Source of the DNA: an uncultured Spartobacteria bacterium
GTDB taxonomy: Bacteria; Verrucomicrobiota; Verrucomicrobiia; Chthoniobacterales; JAATET01
Length of the DNA: 64,000 nucleotides
Direction of reading: 5' to 3'
Assembly (NCBI GenBank): GCA_937901895.1
Contig: CALGTD010000137.1
Coordinates: 93,529-157,528, forward strand
Shown: piece after piece, positions 1-18,803 of the stretch
Numbering within the stretch: the first letter of the stretch is position 1
Layout: every line of letters begins with the position of its first letter
Position numbers and translations under genes: made by a program
The notes under the pieces: model-generated
The model's database searches: none
Told to the model about the DNA's origin: nothing
Seen by the model: only the letters and a program-made list of their open reading frames with translations

Positions 1-1
1 C

Positions 2-3286
<3,285 letters not shown>

Positions 3287-3290
3287 AAAT

Positions 3291-3344
3291 GTTCCGCTTC
3301 GCCTTCCCTCCCTCTTCTGTTAGAGAGGGAGGGAGCGTCGGAAC
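3291..3344 (+). terminator. Long inverted repeat between gltB and radC
   Basis: An inner stem TCCCTCCCTCT (3305-3315) pairs with AGAGGGAGGGA (3324-3334). It is enclosed by an outer stem GTTCCG (3291-3296) with CGGAAC (3339-3344). It begins just after the gltB stop, which fits a transcript end, but the run of T expected of an intrinsic terminator is missing (TTAAAAC follows). It could instead be a 3' stability hairpin. Confidence 0.5.
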
Positions 3345-3363
3345 TTAAAACGGGGGGGATGTG

Positions 3364-4062
3364 ATGCGAACGGCGAGGATCCAGGAAATTCCAGAGCCGG
3401 ACCGTCCCCGGGAGAAGCTGACCACCCGCGGTGCGGGGAGCCTTACGGACGCGGAGTTGCTCGCCATTTTTCTTCGCACCGGCACTCGCGAACGCAATGC
3501 GATCGAGGTTGCGCAGGAGGTGCTTCAAGCGCGCGGGGATCTTTTCGCACTATCCCGTTGCTCGGTGCGCGAGCTGGTGAATTCCGCCAAGGGAATCGGT
3601 CCCGCGAAAGCGGCGGAACTTGCGGCTGTCTTTGAGGTTGGCAAACGACTCGCCCGTGGAACGTCAAGCCGTCCCGCGCTTGAGACGCCCGAGGCGGTCC
3701 ACGATCTCGTGGCGCCGGAGATGTGGGCGCTCGATCGCGAGCGGCTGGAGGTGCTTCTCGTCAATACCCGCCATCGCCTGATCTGGCGCGAGGTGGTTTC
3801 CGTCGGCTCGATCAACGAGAGCATCGCGCACCCGCGCGAAATTCTCCGGCCGGCACTCATTCACTCGGCCTACGGATTTTTCCTCGTGCACAATCACCCG
3901 TCGGGAGATCCTACGCCCAGCGATGCCGACCGGCGTCTCACCCGCCGGATACGCGAGGCTGCGGACCTGCTGCAGGTAAATCTGATCGATCACATCATCG
4001 TCGGCTCGCCCGGGGAGGGACGAGCCGCGTATCACAGCTTCCGCGCCGCGGGCGCGCTGTAA
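3364..4062 (+). CDS. radC: RadC-family JAB/MPN-domain protein
   Basis: 232 residues, the normal RadC length. The N-terminal half has a helix-hairpin-helix segment (SAKGIGPAKAAELAAV, about residues 74-89). The C-terminal half carries the JAMM metal motif HNHPSGDPTPSDAD (about 176-189). The protein is named for DNA repair but its real role in cells is unsettled; RadC-like proteins are also found near mobile elements. A GTG at 3361 precedes the ATG at 3364; the ATG is preferred because a G-rich ribosome-binding stretch (GGGGGG, 3352-3358) sits about six bases upstream. It faces larC on the opposite strand with only about 20 bases between the stops. Confidence 0.93.
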   Translation: MRTARIQEIPEPDRPREKLTTRGAGSLTDAELLAIFLRTGTRERNAIEVAQEVLQARGDLFALSRCSVRELVNSAKGIGPAKAAELAAVFEVGKRLARGTSSRPALETPEAVHDLVAPEMWALDRERLEVLLVNTRHRLIWREVVSVGSINESIAHPREILRPALIHSAYGFFLVHNHPSGDPTPSDADRRLTRRIREAADLLQVNLIDHIIVGSPGEGRAAYHSFRAAGAL

Positions 4063-4084
4063 CGGGCGCGGCCCGTCGTCAAAA

Positions 4085-5302
4085 TCAGCGCGCCAGTCGC
4101 GCCGCCGCCGACTGGGCTTCCAAATGAACGTCCCGCACGCTGACCCCCGCGCTCTCCGCGACGGAGCGGCAGGATTCAAACTCCGGTGATGCCTGGACGA
4201 GTTCTCCGCCCAGCCAGCCACGCTTGACCTCGACCGGGCCGTGGGACGTGTCCACGGTGACCATTTCGCGACGGAGCTTCAGCCGCTCGCAGGTGTGCAT
4301 GCGGACACCGAATGCGCTGGTTTCCCGGAGAATGGCGCGTGCGAACTCCTCCGCCCGGGAAGGTTCCGCGAGGACGGTCAGCTGAAACGCGGGACGCCCT
4401 TTCTTCATCACGATGGGTGTCACGAAAACATCGAGAGCTCCCGCGGCAAGCAGGCGTTCCGTGGCTGCGGCGAGCAGTTCCGGGGGAAGGTCGTCGATAT
4501 TGCTCTCGATCGCGACGACGGCATCCCGTTCCCCATCGGAATCCGTGATTCCCAACACGGCCCGGAGAACGTTGGGGTAACCTTCCGGATTGCGGGAGCC
4601 TGCACCGTAACCGATGCGCTCGATGGCGAGCGCCGGCATCGCACCAAACGATTCCGCAAACTCCGCGAGGAGCGCCGCCCCGGTCGGCGTGATGCGTTCG
4701 CCGGGTTCGTCGATCTGGCTCAAGGGAATGCCTGCGAGAATTTCGAGCGTCGCCGGGGCGGGAAGGGGAAATCGCCCGTGTGCGCAGTCGACGAAGCCGG
4801 TTCCCTCAGCAAGGGACGAGCAAAGAATCCGGGGTTTCCCGAGAGCCTCGATGCCGGCGCAGAATGCGACGATGTCCACGATCGAGTCCACTGCGCCCAC
4901 CTCGTGAAAATGGATCTGCTCCGGCGGCAGACCGTGAACCTTTCCTTCCGCGATGGCAATTCGATGAAAGACAGCGATGGCTCGCTCTTTTACGAATGCG
5001 GAGAGGGCACTTCCTTCGATCAGCTTCCGGATCGCCGTGAATGACCGGCCGTGCTCGTGATCGTGGGAATGGGCATGATGGGCGGCCGGGGAATGGGCGT
5101 GATCATGCACATGAACGTCGAACTTCACCGCGTCGATGCCTCTTCGCGATTGGCGGGAGACATGCAGGTGGAATTCGTCCTCCATTCGCAACGGGGAAAG
5201 CGCCTCATCGAGTGTGTCCCGGGAAATCCCGAGATCACAAAGGGCTCCGACCGCCATGTCGCCGCTGATGCCAGAGAAGCAATCTAGAAAGAGAGTGCGC
5301 AT
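4085..5302 (-). CDS. larC: LarC-type nickel insertion protein
   Basis: 405 residues starting MRTLFLDCFSG, the hallmark N-terminus of the LarC/TIGR00299 family, so the ATG at 5302 is chosen over an in-frame ATG 25 codons upstream. A His-rich stretch (HVHDHAHS... HAHSHDHEHG, about residues 68-91) is a likely nickel-binding loop, followed by the conserved HFHEVGAVDSIVDIVAF. LarC inserts nickel into the pincer nucleotide cofactor first described for lactate racemase. No larA, larB or larE lies next to it, so either those are elsewhere or it serves another cofactor user. It is transcribed away from the peptidase gene at 5334, with 31 bases between starts that must hold both promoters. Confidence 0.88.
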   Translation of the reverse strand: MRTLFLDCFSGISGDMAVGALCDLGISRDTLDEALSPLRMEDEFHLHVSRQSRRGIDAVKFDVHVHDHAHSPAAHHAHSHDHEHGRSFTAIRKLIEGSALSAFVKERAIAVFHRIAIAEGKVHGLPPEQIHFHEVGAVDSIVDIVAFCAGIEALGKPRILCSSLAEGTGFVDCAHGRFPLPAPATLEILAGIPLSQIDEPGERITPTGAALLAEFAESFGAMPALAIERIGYGAGSRNPEGYPNVLRAVLGITDSDGERDAVVAIESNIDDLPPELLAAATERLLAAGALDVFVTPIVMKKGRPAFQLTVLAEPSRAEEFARAILRETSAFGVRMHTCERLKLRREMVTVDTSHGPVEVKRGWLGGELVQASPEFESCRSVAESAGVSVRDVHLEAQSAAARLAR

Positions 5303-5333
5303 CGGAGAAGTCAATGGGTAGAATTTCGGGACG

Positions 5334-6560
5334 ATGACATACCGTTCCCTCGTCGGCAACGCTGCCGCGGCCGTCATTTTTGCGATGGCGTTTCACACCC
5401 ATGCGGTTGAGTTTTCGGAATTGAACGAAACATTCGGCATCCCGATTTGGGCGGACGCGAACTTGTGGGACGACAGGGATGTCGAGGTCGCCCAGCGGCT
5501 GCAGTGGCCGCCGGAGAGCCGCACGACGTCGGACTCCAGCTTCCGGATTTACACGAAGTCCGACACGCGGGTGCTCGGCACGCGGCCGTTCTCCATGGTG
5601 ATGCATGGGAGTGAAGGAAGTCCGGACCAAATCTCGATGGTGTTTGCAAACAAGGGGGATTCCTCCGGGCCGGACGAACACGGGAGACCCGTGGATTTCA
5701 ACCGTCTGATCGCAGCTGACACCCGCGCAATCACGGATCGGCTGACCGCGTTGCTCGGCCCGCCCGGCATCGACAAGTTTGGACAGGGGCAGGGAACCTC
5801 CGAGCGGGTCAGTCGCTGGGACTGGAACGGACATACCATTCTCCTGGCTGCTCCGCGTGGAGAGTATGTCGCGGTGCGCATTGTGCCCACCTCGGCGGCG
5901 GATCAGGAGACCGTCACAAAGCTTTCGGATGCGGAGCTTCGCGAAAAATTGAAGGCCCGGATCATCCGGCGGGACAACGGCGACGTTTTGCTGGGCGACA
6001 TCCCGATGGTGGACCAGGGACCGAAGGGATATTGCGTGCCGGCGACGTGGGAGCGGGCTCTTCGCTACATGGGCGTGCCGGCGGACATGTATGTGCTTGC
6101 GATGGCTGGCCAGACCAAGGCGGGCGGAGGAACGAATACGACGCGAATGGCCGGTGGGGCGAGCAATCTCCTTCAGCGTCACGGTCGGAGACTGGTGACG
6201 ACCGGCGGCCGCGTCAGCGTTCGCTCGGTTGCCCGGATCATTGACGAGGGACTGCCGATTCTCTGGCGGATGCGGGTGGAAAGGGAGACGGACCGTGCCG
6301 TCTCCGAACGATCCGCCCTCCGTCGGAAGGCCACCGACTGGGACGAATACAAGGAGTCGCTCAAGCCGGTGCGACGGGAGGCGCGAAAGATCAAGACCGA
6401 TCCGGATAATGGCCATGTCTGCATGATCATTGGCTACAATGCCGACACGCAGGAGCTGGCGATTTCGGATTCGTGGGGACCCGCCTATGCCGAGCGCTGG
6501 ATCACGATCGAGGAGGCGGAGGCCATTGATCAGCGCGAGTTCATGATCGTGAATTGGTAG
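5334..6560 (+). CDS. Secreted C39-like (papain-fold) cysteine peptidase-domain protein
   Basis: 408 residues with an N-terminal signal peptide (AAAAVIFAMAFHTHA). The N-terminal 220 residues match no domain I can name. The C-terminal half has a papain-like triad: Cys in QGPKGYCVPATWERAL (about residue 230), His in GHVCMIIGYN (about 364) and Asp/Asn in SDSWGP (about 381). This arrangement belongs to the C39/peptidase-like-2 fold. With no ABC exporter or leader peptide nearby, it is more likely an exported hydrolase or inactive binding protein than a bacteriocin maturation enzyme. Function unknown. Confidence 0.7.
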   Translation: MTYRSLVGNAAAAVIFAMAFHTHAVEFSELNETFGIPIWADANLWDDRDVEVAQRLQWPPESRTTSDSSFRIYTKSDTRVLGTRPFSMVMHGSEGSPDQISMVFANKGDSSGPDEHGRPVDFNRLIAADTRAITDRLTALLGPPGIDKFGQGQGTSERVSRWDWNGHTILLAAPRGEYVAVRIVPTSAADQETVTKLSDAELREKLKARIIRRDNGDVLLGDIPMVDQGPKGYCVPATWERALRYMGVPADMYVLAMAGQTKAGGGTNTTRMAGGASNLLQRHGRRLVTTGGRVSVRSVARIIDEGLPILWRMRVERETDRAVSERSALRRKATDWDEYKESLKPVRREARKIKTDPDNGHVCMIIGYNADTQELAISDSWGPAYAERWITIEEAEAIDQREFMIVNW

Positions 6561-6657
6561 CGAATTCGAGGTTCATTCGTGCCACCCTTTCGGGGCTGTG
6601 AAAAAAATCGAAAGTGCAGTGGATTTCCGGCGTGGGGTTGATTAACTGACGCGCTCC

Positions 6658-8580
<1,923 letters not shown>

Positions 8581-8581
8581 C

Positions 8582-9655
8582 ATGCCAAACCGCACTCCAC
8601 TTTACGACTGCCACATTGCCGCCGGAGGGCGAGTGATCGATTTCGCCGGCTGGGAAATGCCCGTCCAATACACCGGCATTCTTGACGAGCATCGCGCGGT
8701 GCGGGAGGCGGTCGGGATGTTCGATATCTCGCACATGGGCGAGTTCCTTGTTCGCGGCGCGACCGGGGAGGCATGGCTCGAGGGCTTGCTGACGAACCGG
8801 GTGGCAAAGCTCTCCCCCGGCGAGGCGCAATACACACTCATGTTGAACGAGCGCGGCGGGGTGATCGACGATCTCATCATCTACCGGCTGGGGCCGGATG
8901 AATTTCTGCTCGTCGTGAATGCCGCGAAGATCGACGAGGACGCCGCGTGGTTGCAGAAGCATCTCGTGGATGGCGTGGAGTTTCGCAACGTCAGTGCGGA
9001 ATTCTCGGCCGTGGCCGTGCAGGGACCGAAGGCGCGCGATGTGTATGCCTCGGTCTTTGGCACAGAGCTGCCGCCCGAGCGCAACCGGGTTCTCTCCGTC
9101 TCGTTTCAGGGATCGAGCGGATATGTCGTGACGACGGGATACACCGGGGAGGATGGCTTCGAGATCATTGTTCCCAATGCGGCGGCCGCCGTGCTCTGGA
9201 ATGCGTTGCTTGCCGCCGGTGTGAAGCCATGCGGCCTCGGGGCGCGCGACACGCTCCGGCTCGAAATGGGATATCCTTTGAATGGCTCGGATCTTTCCCC
9301 CGATCGCACGCCTCTGGAGGCGGGGTTGGGATTTTTCGTCGATCTCGAGAAGGGTGATTTCATCGGACGCGAGGTGCTTGCTGGACAGAAGGCCCAGGGC
9401 GTTCCGGCGCGGCTTGCCGGGATCGTGGTGACGGAAAAATCCCCCCCGCTGCGTTCCCATTATCCGGTTTTTGTGGACGGGGCGCAGGTTTCCGAGACGA
9501 CGAGTGGAGCGCTTTCGCCCAGTCTGGGATATGGGATCGCGATGGCGTATCTTCCCAGCGGATTCGCGAAGCCCGGCCAGCCGGTGGAAATTGAAGTGCG
9601 CGGAAAGCGCTACTCCGGTAGCGTCGCGAAGAAGCCGTTTTACAAGAAATCCTGA
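8582..9655 (+). CDS. gcvT: Glycine cleavage system T protein (aminomethyltransferase)
   Basis: 357 residues. The N-terminal motif [20 protein letters not shown] and the DISHMGEF segment are classical GcvT signatures, and [19 protein letters not shown] is the conserved C-terminal region. The protein transfers the methylene group from lipoyl-bound aminomethyl on GcvH to tetrahydrofolate, releasing ammonia. It sits between speA (1-base gap) and gcvH (4-base gap), giving tight translational linkage of the glycine cleavage enzymes. Confidence 0.96.
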   Translation: MPNRTPLYDCHIAAGGRVIDFAGWEMPVQYTGILDEHRAVREAVGMFDISHMGEFLVRGATGEAWLEGLLTNRVAKLSPGEAQYTLMLNERGGVIDDLIIYRLGPDEFLLVVNAAKIDEDAAWLQKHLVDGVEFRNVSAEFSAVAVQGPKARDVYASVFGTELPPERNRVLSVSFQGSSGYVVTTGYTGEDGFEIIVPNAAAAVLWNALLAAGVKPCGLGARDTLRLEMGYPLNGSDLSPDRTPLEAGLGFFVDLEKGDFIGREVLAGQKAQGVPARLAGIVVTEKSPPLRSHYPVFVDGAQVSETTSGALSPSLGYGIAMAYLPSGFAKPGQPVEIEVRGKRYSGSVAKKPFYKKS

Positions 9656-9659
9656 TTCC

Positions 9660-10036
9660 ATGAATGTTCCGGACGACCTCAAATACGCACAGACTCACGA
9701 ATGGATTCGCGCTGAAGGCGACATCGGCATCGTGGGTGTCACCGACCACGCACAGGAGGAGTTGTCCGACGTGGTTTTTGTCGAGCTGCCGGAGGTCGGC
9801 AAGGTCGTCGCCGCCGGCGAGACCGCGGCCGTCGTGGAGTCCGTGAAGGCGGCCAGTGACATTTACAGTCCGGTTTCCGGCGAGATCGTGGAGGTGAATG
9901 CCGCGCTGCAGAACGATCCGGGATTGATCAATACGTCGCCCTTTGAGAGCGGCTGGATCTTCAAGTTGAAGATTTCGGATCCTTCCCAGCTCGAGGCGCT
10001 GAAGTCCCCGGAGGCGTATCGGGAGCAGATCTCCTG

Positions 10037-10037
<1 letters not shown>
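9660..10037 (+). CDS. gcvH: Glycine cleavage system H protein (lipoyl carrier)
   Basis: 125 residues. The lipoylated lysine is Lys63 in [18 protein letters not shown]. The ATG at 9660 gives [17 protein letters not shown], the normal family N-terminus; longer in-frame readings run back into gcvT and are not used. It shuttles the aminomethyl group between GcvP, GcvT and dihydrolipoyl dehydrogenase. Its stop codon shares a base with the gcvP start. Confidence 0.96.
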
Positions 10038-12874
<2,837 letters not shown>

Positions 12875-12883
<9 letters not shown>

Positions 12884-15715
12884 TCCCGGGTCCTTCGCGG
12901 GGGGCGGAGCGACGGTCAGCGCGTTGAATTCCGGCTCGTTCTTCAGCGGCTCGAAGATCGGGTCGCGGAACAGTCGTTCGCGGAACGGCACGCCGCCGAG
13001 TTTGAGGGACGTTGCGAGGGAGGCGATCGAGGCCTTGGGTTCGCCGATCGCGAACTGTGCGCGGGCGAGGCGGTAGAAGGCTTCGGCGGACTCCGGTTCG
13101 ACCCTGGTCCACGCGGTGGAGAGCTCGACACTCTCCGACCAGTCGCCGTTCACCTCCGCAACCTGGATGAGGAAAAACAGCACCTGCGGTGTGTCGCCAA
13201 GGGTGCGACGGCCCTCCTTGGTCATCCGCTCGACATCGCTTCGGGCGCCGATGCGGGAATAGAGCGTGACCAGCTCGTTCAACGTCTCGAGCGTCGGCGC
13301 GGATCTCCATTTCGCGAGTGCGGATTCGATCTCCGCCTGCATTTCCCGCCGTTGCACGGCGAGACCCAGCAGGCGGGGAAACTCGGTGTTGTTTGGGTCG
13401 AGCGCGCGACCCGCTTCGAGCCGAGCGATCGGAGCTTCGTATTCGCCCTCCTTCCAATCCAGCTGGGCGAGCGCGACGATCGCATCGAGATTGCCCGGCC
13501 ACAGCTCGAGCGCCTGGAGATAGGCGGCGCGGGCCTCGCGATCCATCTCGCGATGGGCATAGAGGTTCCCACCGGTGAGCCGGAGCTTCGAAAAACTGCG
13601 CTGTGCGTCGAAGTCGTGTTCGAAGTGGGGATCGCTCTTCAACCTTGCGACGTAGTCGGTCCAGAACTTCATGTCGCGCTCGACGGCGTCGGGCGGAAGT
13701 GTTTCGAGGGGCTCGGGTGCAAGGCGATAGAGCAGTCCGTCCGGGATCGCATAGGGATAGCTCCACGTCATCGGAAAGCTCTCCTCCACAAAGAAGGTGT
13801 GACGGTCCTTGTTTCGCTGAAAAATCCATTCCGCGACACGGCCGTGGAACGCCTGGCTGACTTCCTTGCCCGTGAGTGTGCGCACCTTCTCACCAAGTGC
13901 GGCCGCTGCCTCCTTGCGAAGCGCCTGCATTTCCTCCTGTGTCGGGAGAATCAGCGCTTCCTCCGGATAGTTTTTGTCGCGCCCGAGCCATTTCTCGAAG
14001 CTGTTTCTGACGCGCGGCCGGGCCTCCGAGTAGTGGTCGCGGATGTAGGCGAGATAAAGCCGGTCGGCGAGGCCGTTTTGCGTGAGGATGTAGAGATCGC
14101 GACGGTCGAAGTTGGGGTCGATTCTCTGATTTTTCGGAAGCGTGCTTTCCCCGAGGATGAGGTAGGTCGGGATGAATCGCCCGGGATCGGTTCCGCCGAA
14201 GACAACGCTCCCCTTCGGGAGATCGCGCAGCATGTCGTAGCCGTATTGCCATCCGAGCCAGTTGCCGCGCTGGCTGGCCTGATGGTGATTTTTTGCAATG
14301 GGCCAGATCGGGAGGAGCAGCAGTGCCCATGCTGCGGATTGCAGCCGTGGAGAGCGGGCGGAGAGCCATTGAAGCGTGAGGAGCACGCCGATGCCGCAGA
14401 TCAGGGCGAATGCCAGATTCGTGTAGGTGTGATAGGGCATCTGCACCCACCAACCGGCGTTGTCGATGCGCGCCTTGTCGAGCACGGGCTGGACGAATCC
14501 GGCGCCGATGAACGCAAGAATGAGCACGTAAATCCACACCCGCATGGCTGTCGGACGACGCAACGTCCCGAGAAATGCGACAGCGAAGAAGAGCACGGCA
14601 AGCGGTGAAAAACTCCGCACAAGCTGACTCCAGAAGAACGCCGACCACTGGCGGAGCGCACTGGTCGTCGAGGGATTTGTGTCATCCTCTTCGCGCGTGA
14701 CCGGCGTCTCCCTGCCGGCGACACCGAGAATTTTGCTGAGCGCCCGGAGGCTCTGATCCGAGAGGCTGCCTTTGTATTGCGAGCGGTTGAACGAGTAGAA
14801 AAATCCCTCGGGCGTGCGCGTGTAGGCCCAGTTCATCGGCGGATTCGTTGCCGATGCGACCGGCATGTAGGCGTAGGGCAGCAGGCCGATGATGAGGATG
14901 AGTGGAATGAATGCGGTGAGACGCCAGTTGAGGCGGCCGCGTTTGAGGATCAGTCCCAGCGCGAGGATGGTCGCCACCAGCCAAGTGAGACGAATCGCGG
15001 CGCGCAGAACGACCGGGTTGTTCGCAAGCATGGCGAACGCGAGATAGGCGATCAGCGCGCAGACAGCCACCGCGAGAAACAGATCCCAGAAAAGGTCGCG
15101 GCGAAGGAGCAGGACGACGAGAAACTGGAGAGGAATGACGGCGAAAACGAGGACGAGCTGGTGATTACTGAAGGCAAGGGCCAGCAGGAAAAAGCTCCAG
15201 TAGAGACCCGCGAGGCGGTCGGGATTGCGAATCCAGATGTAGAGACTTGTCAGATAAAGTCCGACGAGCAGGGCGTGAAGCGTGTAGACCTCGACGATCA
15301 CCGCCTGGGACCACATCGAGAAGCTGAACGCAAACACGAGACTGATCGCGACGGCCACGATCGAAGCGGTGCGCTGCCACGCGGGTTCGCTCGCATTGAG
15401 AATCCAGAGACCGGCGTTGCGGATGAGCATCGCCGCGAGGCCAACGGCGAAGGCTCCGCAGACTCCGCTGAACACCGCGAGTTCCCAGGCGACATTTCCG
15501 AGCGGGAGCAGCTGGAACAGCCACGCGAGAATCGTCCACAGCGGGTAGCCGGTGGGATGTGGCACTCCAAAATGCTGGGCGGCCACGATGAATTCGCCGG
15601 AATCGAGAAGAGTGACGCTCGGGGCGGCGGTCCAGATGTAGGCGACCAGAGAGACCAGCGCGGCGATTGAGCCGGTGATCCAGTCCGCACGATGAAAGAT
15701 GCGGAAGTTATTCAT
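12875..15715 (-). CDS. DUF2723-type polytopic membrane protein with TPR-like C-terminus (probable glycosyltransferase)
   Basis: 946 residues. The start [12 protein letters not shown] at 15715 is supported by a strong AGGAGG about nine bases upstream; a longer in-frame start is rejected. The N-terminal ~500 residues hold about ten membrane segments, with the conserved DUF2723 stretch [25 protein letters not shown] in the first loop, a relative of protein O-mannosyltransferases. The C-terminal ~300 residues are soluble with TPR-like repeats ([25 protein letters not shown]). Likely role: transfer of sugar from a polyprenyl carrier outside the membrane. It overlaps the upstream gene by eight bases, whose C-terminal domain makes polyprenyl-phosphate sugar, so donor synthesis and use are probably linked. 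Confidence 0.8.
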
Positions 15716-18700
15716 GGGATTTTTCCTCCTGGGAAATGCGCGTATGGTCGCGCAGAGCGAGCTGAATGACGCGCCATGCAGCCTCAAATGCTATGCCGGC
15801 GGTCATCTTGGTCTGCCCGACGCGGCGTTCCGTGAAGACGATGGGAACCTCTGCGATGCGACATCCGGCCGCCCAGAGCAGCCAGTGCAACTCAACCTGG
15901 AAGCCGTAGCCGTCGGCCCGAAGCTGGCTCCAGTCGATGGCGCGCAGCGCGGACGTCCGCAGCGCCTTGAATCCGCTGGTCGCGTCGGTAAGAGGCAGGC
16001 CGGTGATTGCTCGGACGAAGCGTGACGCTCCTGCGCTGAGGAGCAGTCTGTGCTGCGGCCAGTTGATCACGCGGACGCCGTCGAGATAGCGACTGCCAAT
16101 CGCGGCATCGAAGCCGTCGTTTAATTTTTCGATCAGACGAGGAATGTCTGCGGGATCGTGCGAAAAATCGGCGTCCATTTCGATGCAGGCGTCGTATCCG
16201 CGATCCATCGCCCAGTGAAATCCGTCGCGATAGGCGGAGCCGAGACCGAGTTTGCCAGTGCGCGGGAGCAGATGCAGGCGGGTTCCAAAGGCCGGGTGGC
16301 TGCGAACCTTTGCGGCAGTTCCGTCGGGAGAGGCGTCGTCCACAATGAGAACGTGGACGGCTGGACCGGCCGCCAGGGCGGCATCGAGAATTTGAGTGAT
16401 CGAGCCTTCCTCGTTGTAGGTTGGGATGATGACAAGGGGACGCGCGATCGGCGTGGCGTCATTCGGAACCGGGATATGTCGGGTCGCTGTCGGCGAAGCG
16501 TAGAATCGTCGGCGCGCCTTTGGAACCACCGGAACGATCACGAGTGCGCAGAGAGCGAAGAGCCAGCCGATGCCGCCTGTGACGAGACATACGGAATACC
16601 ACGCGGGTGGACGAAATCGAAACTCGATGGTTTTGTCGGCCGCGCGAACGAACGTTGCGGGAAATCCGCCTGCGCCACGGAAGACCGCTCGTGGTTGACC
16701 GTCGACCGTGACGGTCCAGTCGGGATGCCACGATTCCGAGAGAACCACCCAGCCTGCAGTTCCGGGGGCGTTGAGTCGCACGGAGGATGGCGTGCGGTCC
16801 TCTGAGGCATCGAGCTTCGTGAACTCCGGCCCTTCTTCGGCCCGGGCCTGGTCGGTGGTCTTCGCGTTCGCAAGCGAAGCGGTGTCGTTTGTTGCGAGAG
16901 GATTTGCGACGACGAGATGGTTCAGGGCGCCGAGTTCGAGCGCATCGACATACTCCTGATAACCGGGCTCTGCGCGGGTGACGGATTGCGCGAAGAACGC
17001 GGGATACAGCGAGCGCGGGTTGTCGAGCACGAGAAAGCCCTCGTTCTCCAGCGAAACCGGCAGGAGCGAGCGAAACCACTGCTCGGAACTTTTCGAAATG
17101 CCCGAATCGAAGCGATCAACGAGCAGGCTGCCGATGCCGGACAGTCGCATGTAGGTCAGCAGGTCGGTGGCGGAGATCCGGGAGGCGCGCTGCATGCGAG
17201 CGGTGTCCGTCGGCATGAGGTAGCGGTTCAATGCCTCCGTCGAAAGCGGCCTTCCCGCGGTGAGCGGCAGGTCGAGAGGGAAGTATCTTCCGGTGATCGG
17301 GTAGACGCGGCCAGAGCCGGCGGCGAGCGAGTCCGTCGCCTTGCGGTAGTCGGAGAGGAGGTCGGACGACAGTCCCTCGGCGCGGAAGGGTTTGAAGTAG
17401 GGGGCAAAATCCGCCGCTGCGGCGGCGAGCGCACAGATGGCTGCGACAATGCGAACCGATGTTCTCGGGATGGTTGCGAGAAGACCGACCACGGCGAGCG
17501 CGGCGGCGACGCACCACGCGAACGTGCCGTTCAGGATCCAGAACGAATCCGGCGCGCGCAGATCGGAAAACAAGGGAAACTTCTCGAGCAGCCGGAATGC
17601 AGGGGCGAACAGGTAGATTCCGAACACGAGCAGAAAGATTGTCGTCCGCCAGCGGCATCGAGGCGTGCACCAGAAAAGAAAGGCTCCCTGCGCGGCAAGA
17701 AGCAGCCAGTGGAGGGGAATCGCGAAATCGGTCAAGGCGTCCGCCGAGGCAAGAATCTCGAAGTGTCCCTGCCACACAGTGCGGGGGCCGAGCGAGATCC
17801 AGAACATCAACAGGGCGATGAATGCGAAGATGCGAACCGCTGTGGTGCGGGGATCGAGGCGCGGCGCCTGCCACGTGCGGATGGCGGTCCACGCGACCGC
17901 AAGGAATCCGACAATGCCGAGGTAGTATCCGCCCCGGTCGATATGCAGCGATCGCGGCAACATCATGAGGAGCGAGCCATCGCGATCGAGCCAAGAGGTG
18001 GCCGATTTGGCGGAATAGGCCGCCTGCCATTGAGCGAACGGATCGAGTTCAAACACGGTCATCAGCCCGCGCTCCCGGAAGAGTGGGAGAAGCGGAACCA
18101 CGCCGAGCAGCAGAACGAGCGGAGTGGACCAGAGCGCGCCGCGCACGAGGCGTCCGCGGCATTCCGGGCGCGAGAAAAAGAGCCAGAGCGCAAAGACCGC
18201 CAGGGGGATCGCCAGGGTGGCGCCCATTTTGCTCCATGCCAGCAACGTTGCGGAGTAGGAAACCGCAAGCAGCAGAGCGTCCCATGGGGTGCCGCGTTCG
18301 GCAACGCGGAGCAGCGCAAGGAACGTGAGTGGCACCAGCGGCACAGCGGTGACAATCGTCATGTGTTCCTGCCAGCCAAGACGCAGGAGGAGCTGTGGAC
18401 TCAGGAGGTAGGCGCAGCCGAGGGCGAACCCTGTCCACCCGTTCCGGTCGAGTCGGGCTCCAAAGGCGTAGGCGGCGAATCCGCCGAGTGCCAGGAGGGC
18501 CAGTCCCGTGATCTTCATCGCGACGATGGGATCGCTCACGAGCGCAAGCGCGGGAGCGTAGGCCGGAACGGACGCGGCAAAGCTCATCAGCGTGACCGCC
18601 GGCGCGCCCGTCATGTAATCGGGCGACCATGCGAAGTCGCCGGAGCGCAGGAGCCGGAGAATGGATTCGATCTTCGCGGCATGACCGATGAGTTCGCCCG

Positions 18701-18788
18701 CAGTGAGTCCCTGTCGGAACCAGCCGAAGCCCAGAACCGACAAATAGACCGCGACAAAGAGCGCGAAAACCGGCAGGGGGCGGCGCAT
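15708..18788 (-). CDS. Fused membrane glycosyltransferase-like domain and polyprenyl-phosphate mannosyltransferase (GT2) domain
   Basis: 1,026 residues. Residues 1 to about 760 form a polytopic membrane protein with a large outer region, resembling YfhO/GT-C-type glycosyltransferases. From about residue 778 a complete GT2 domain of the dolichol-phosphate-mannose synthase type follows: PLVIIPTYNEEGSI, VLIVDDASPDGTA, the DxD-like EMDADFSHDP, and GFKALRTSAL. GT2 enzymes of this type make polyprenyl-phosphate-mannose from GDP-mannose, and GT-C enzymes use it as donor outside the membrane. The fusion is one uninterrupted frame with no internal Met near the junction that could start a separate protein. 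The acceptor is unknown. Confidence 0.78.
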   Translation of the reverse strand: MRRPLPVFALFVAVYLSVLGFGWFRQGLTAGELIGHAAKIESILRLLRSGDFAWSPDYMTGAPAVTLMSFAASVPAYAPALALVSDPIVAMKITGLALLALGGFAAYAFGARLDRNGWTGFALGCAYLLSPQLLLRLGWQEHMTIVTAVPLVPLTFLALLRVAERGTPWDALLLAVSYSATLLAWSKMGATLAIPLAVFALWLFFSRPECRGRLVRGALWSTPLVLLLGVVPLLPLFRERGLMTVFELDPFAQWQAAYSAKSATSWLDRDGSLLMMLPRSLHIDRGGYYLGIVGFLAVAWTAIRTWQAPRLDPRTTAVRIFAFIALLMFWISLGPRTVWQGHFEILASADALTDFAIPLHWLLLAAQGAFLFWCTPRCRWRTTIFLLVFGIYLFAPAFRLLEKFPLFSDLRAPDSFWILNGTFAWCVAAALAVVGLLATIPRTSVRIVAAICALAAAAADFAPYFKPFRAEGLSSDLLSDYRKATDSLAAGSGRVYPITGRYFPLDLPLTAGRPLSTEALNRYLMPTDTARMQRASRISATDLLTYMRLSGIGSLLVDRFDSGISKSSEQWFRSLLPVSLENEGFLVLDNPRSLYPAFFAQSVTRAEPGYQEYVDALELGALNHLVVANPLATNDTASLANAKTTDQARAEEGPEFTKLDASEDRTPSSVRLNAPGTAGWVVLSESWHPDWTVTVDGQPRAVFRGAGGFPATFVRAADKTIEFRFRPPAWYSVCLVTGGIGWLFALCALVIVPVVPKARRRFYASPTATRHIPVPNDATPIARPLVIIPTYNEEGSITQILDAALAAGPAVHVLIVDDASPDGTAAKVRSHPAFGTRLHLLPRTGKLGLGSAYRDGFHWAMDRGYDACIEMDADFSHDPADIPRLIEKLNDGFDAAIGSRYLDGVRVINWPQHRLLLSAGASRFVRAITGLPLTDATSGFKALRTSALRAIDWSQLRADGYGFQVELHWLLWAAGCRIAEVPIVFTERRVGQTKMTAGIAFEAAWRVIQLALRDHTRISQEEKSHE

Positions 18789-18803
18789 CGGCGACGGAAA
18801 AAC

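Noticed and set aside
6561..6657. Search for a glycine riboswitch before the speA-gcv run
   Set aside because: The 97 bases before speA and the 1-4 base gaps between gcv genes leave no room for, and show no sign of, the tandem glycine aptamer fold.
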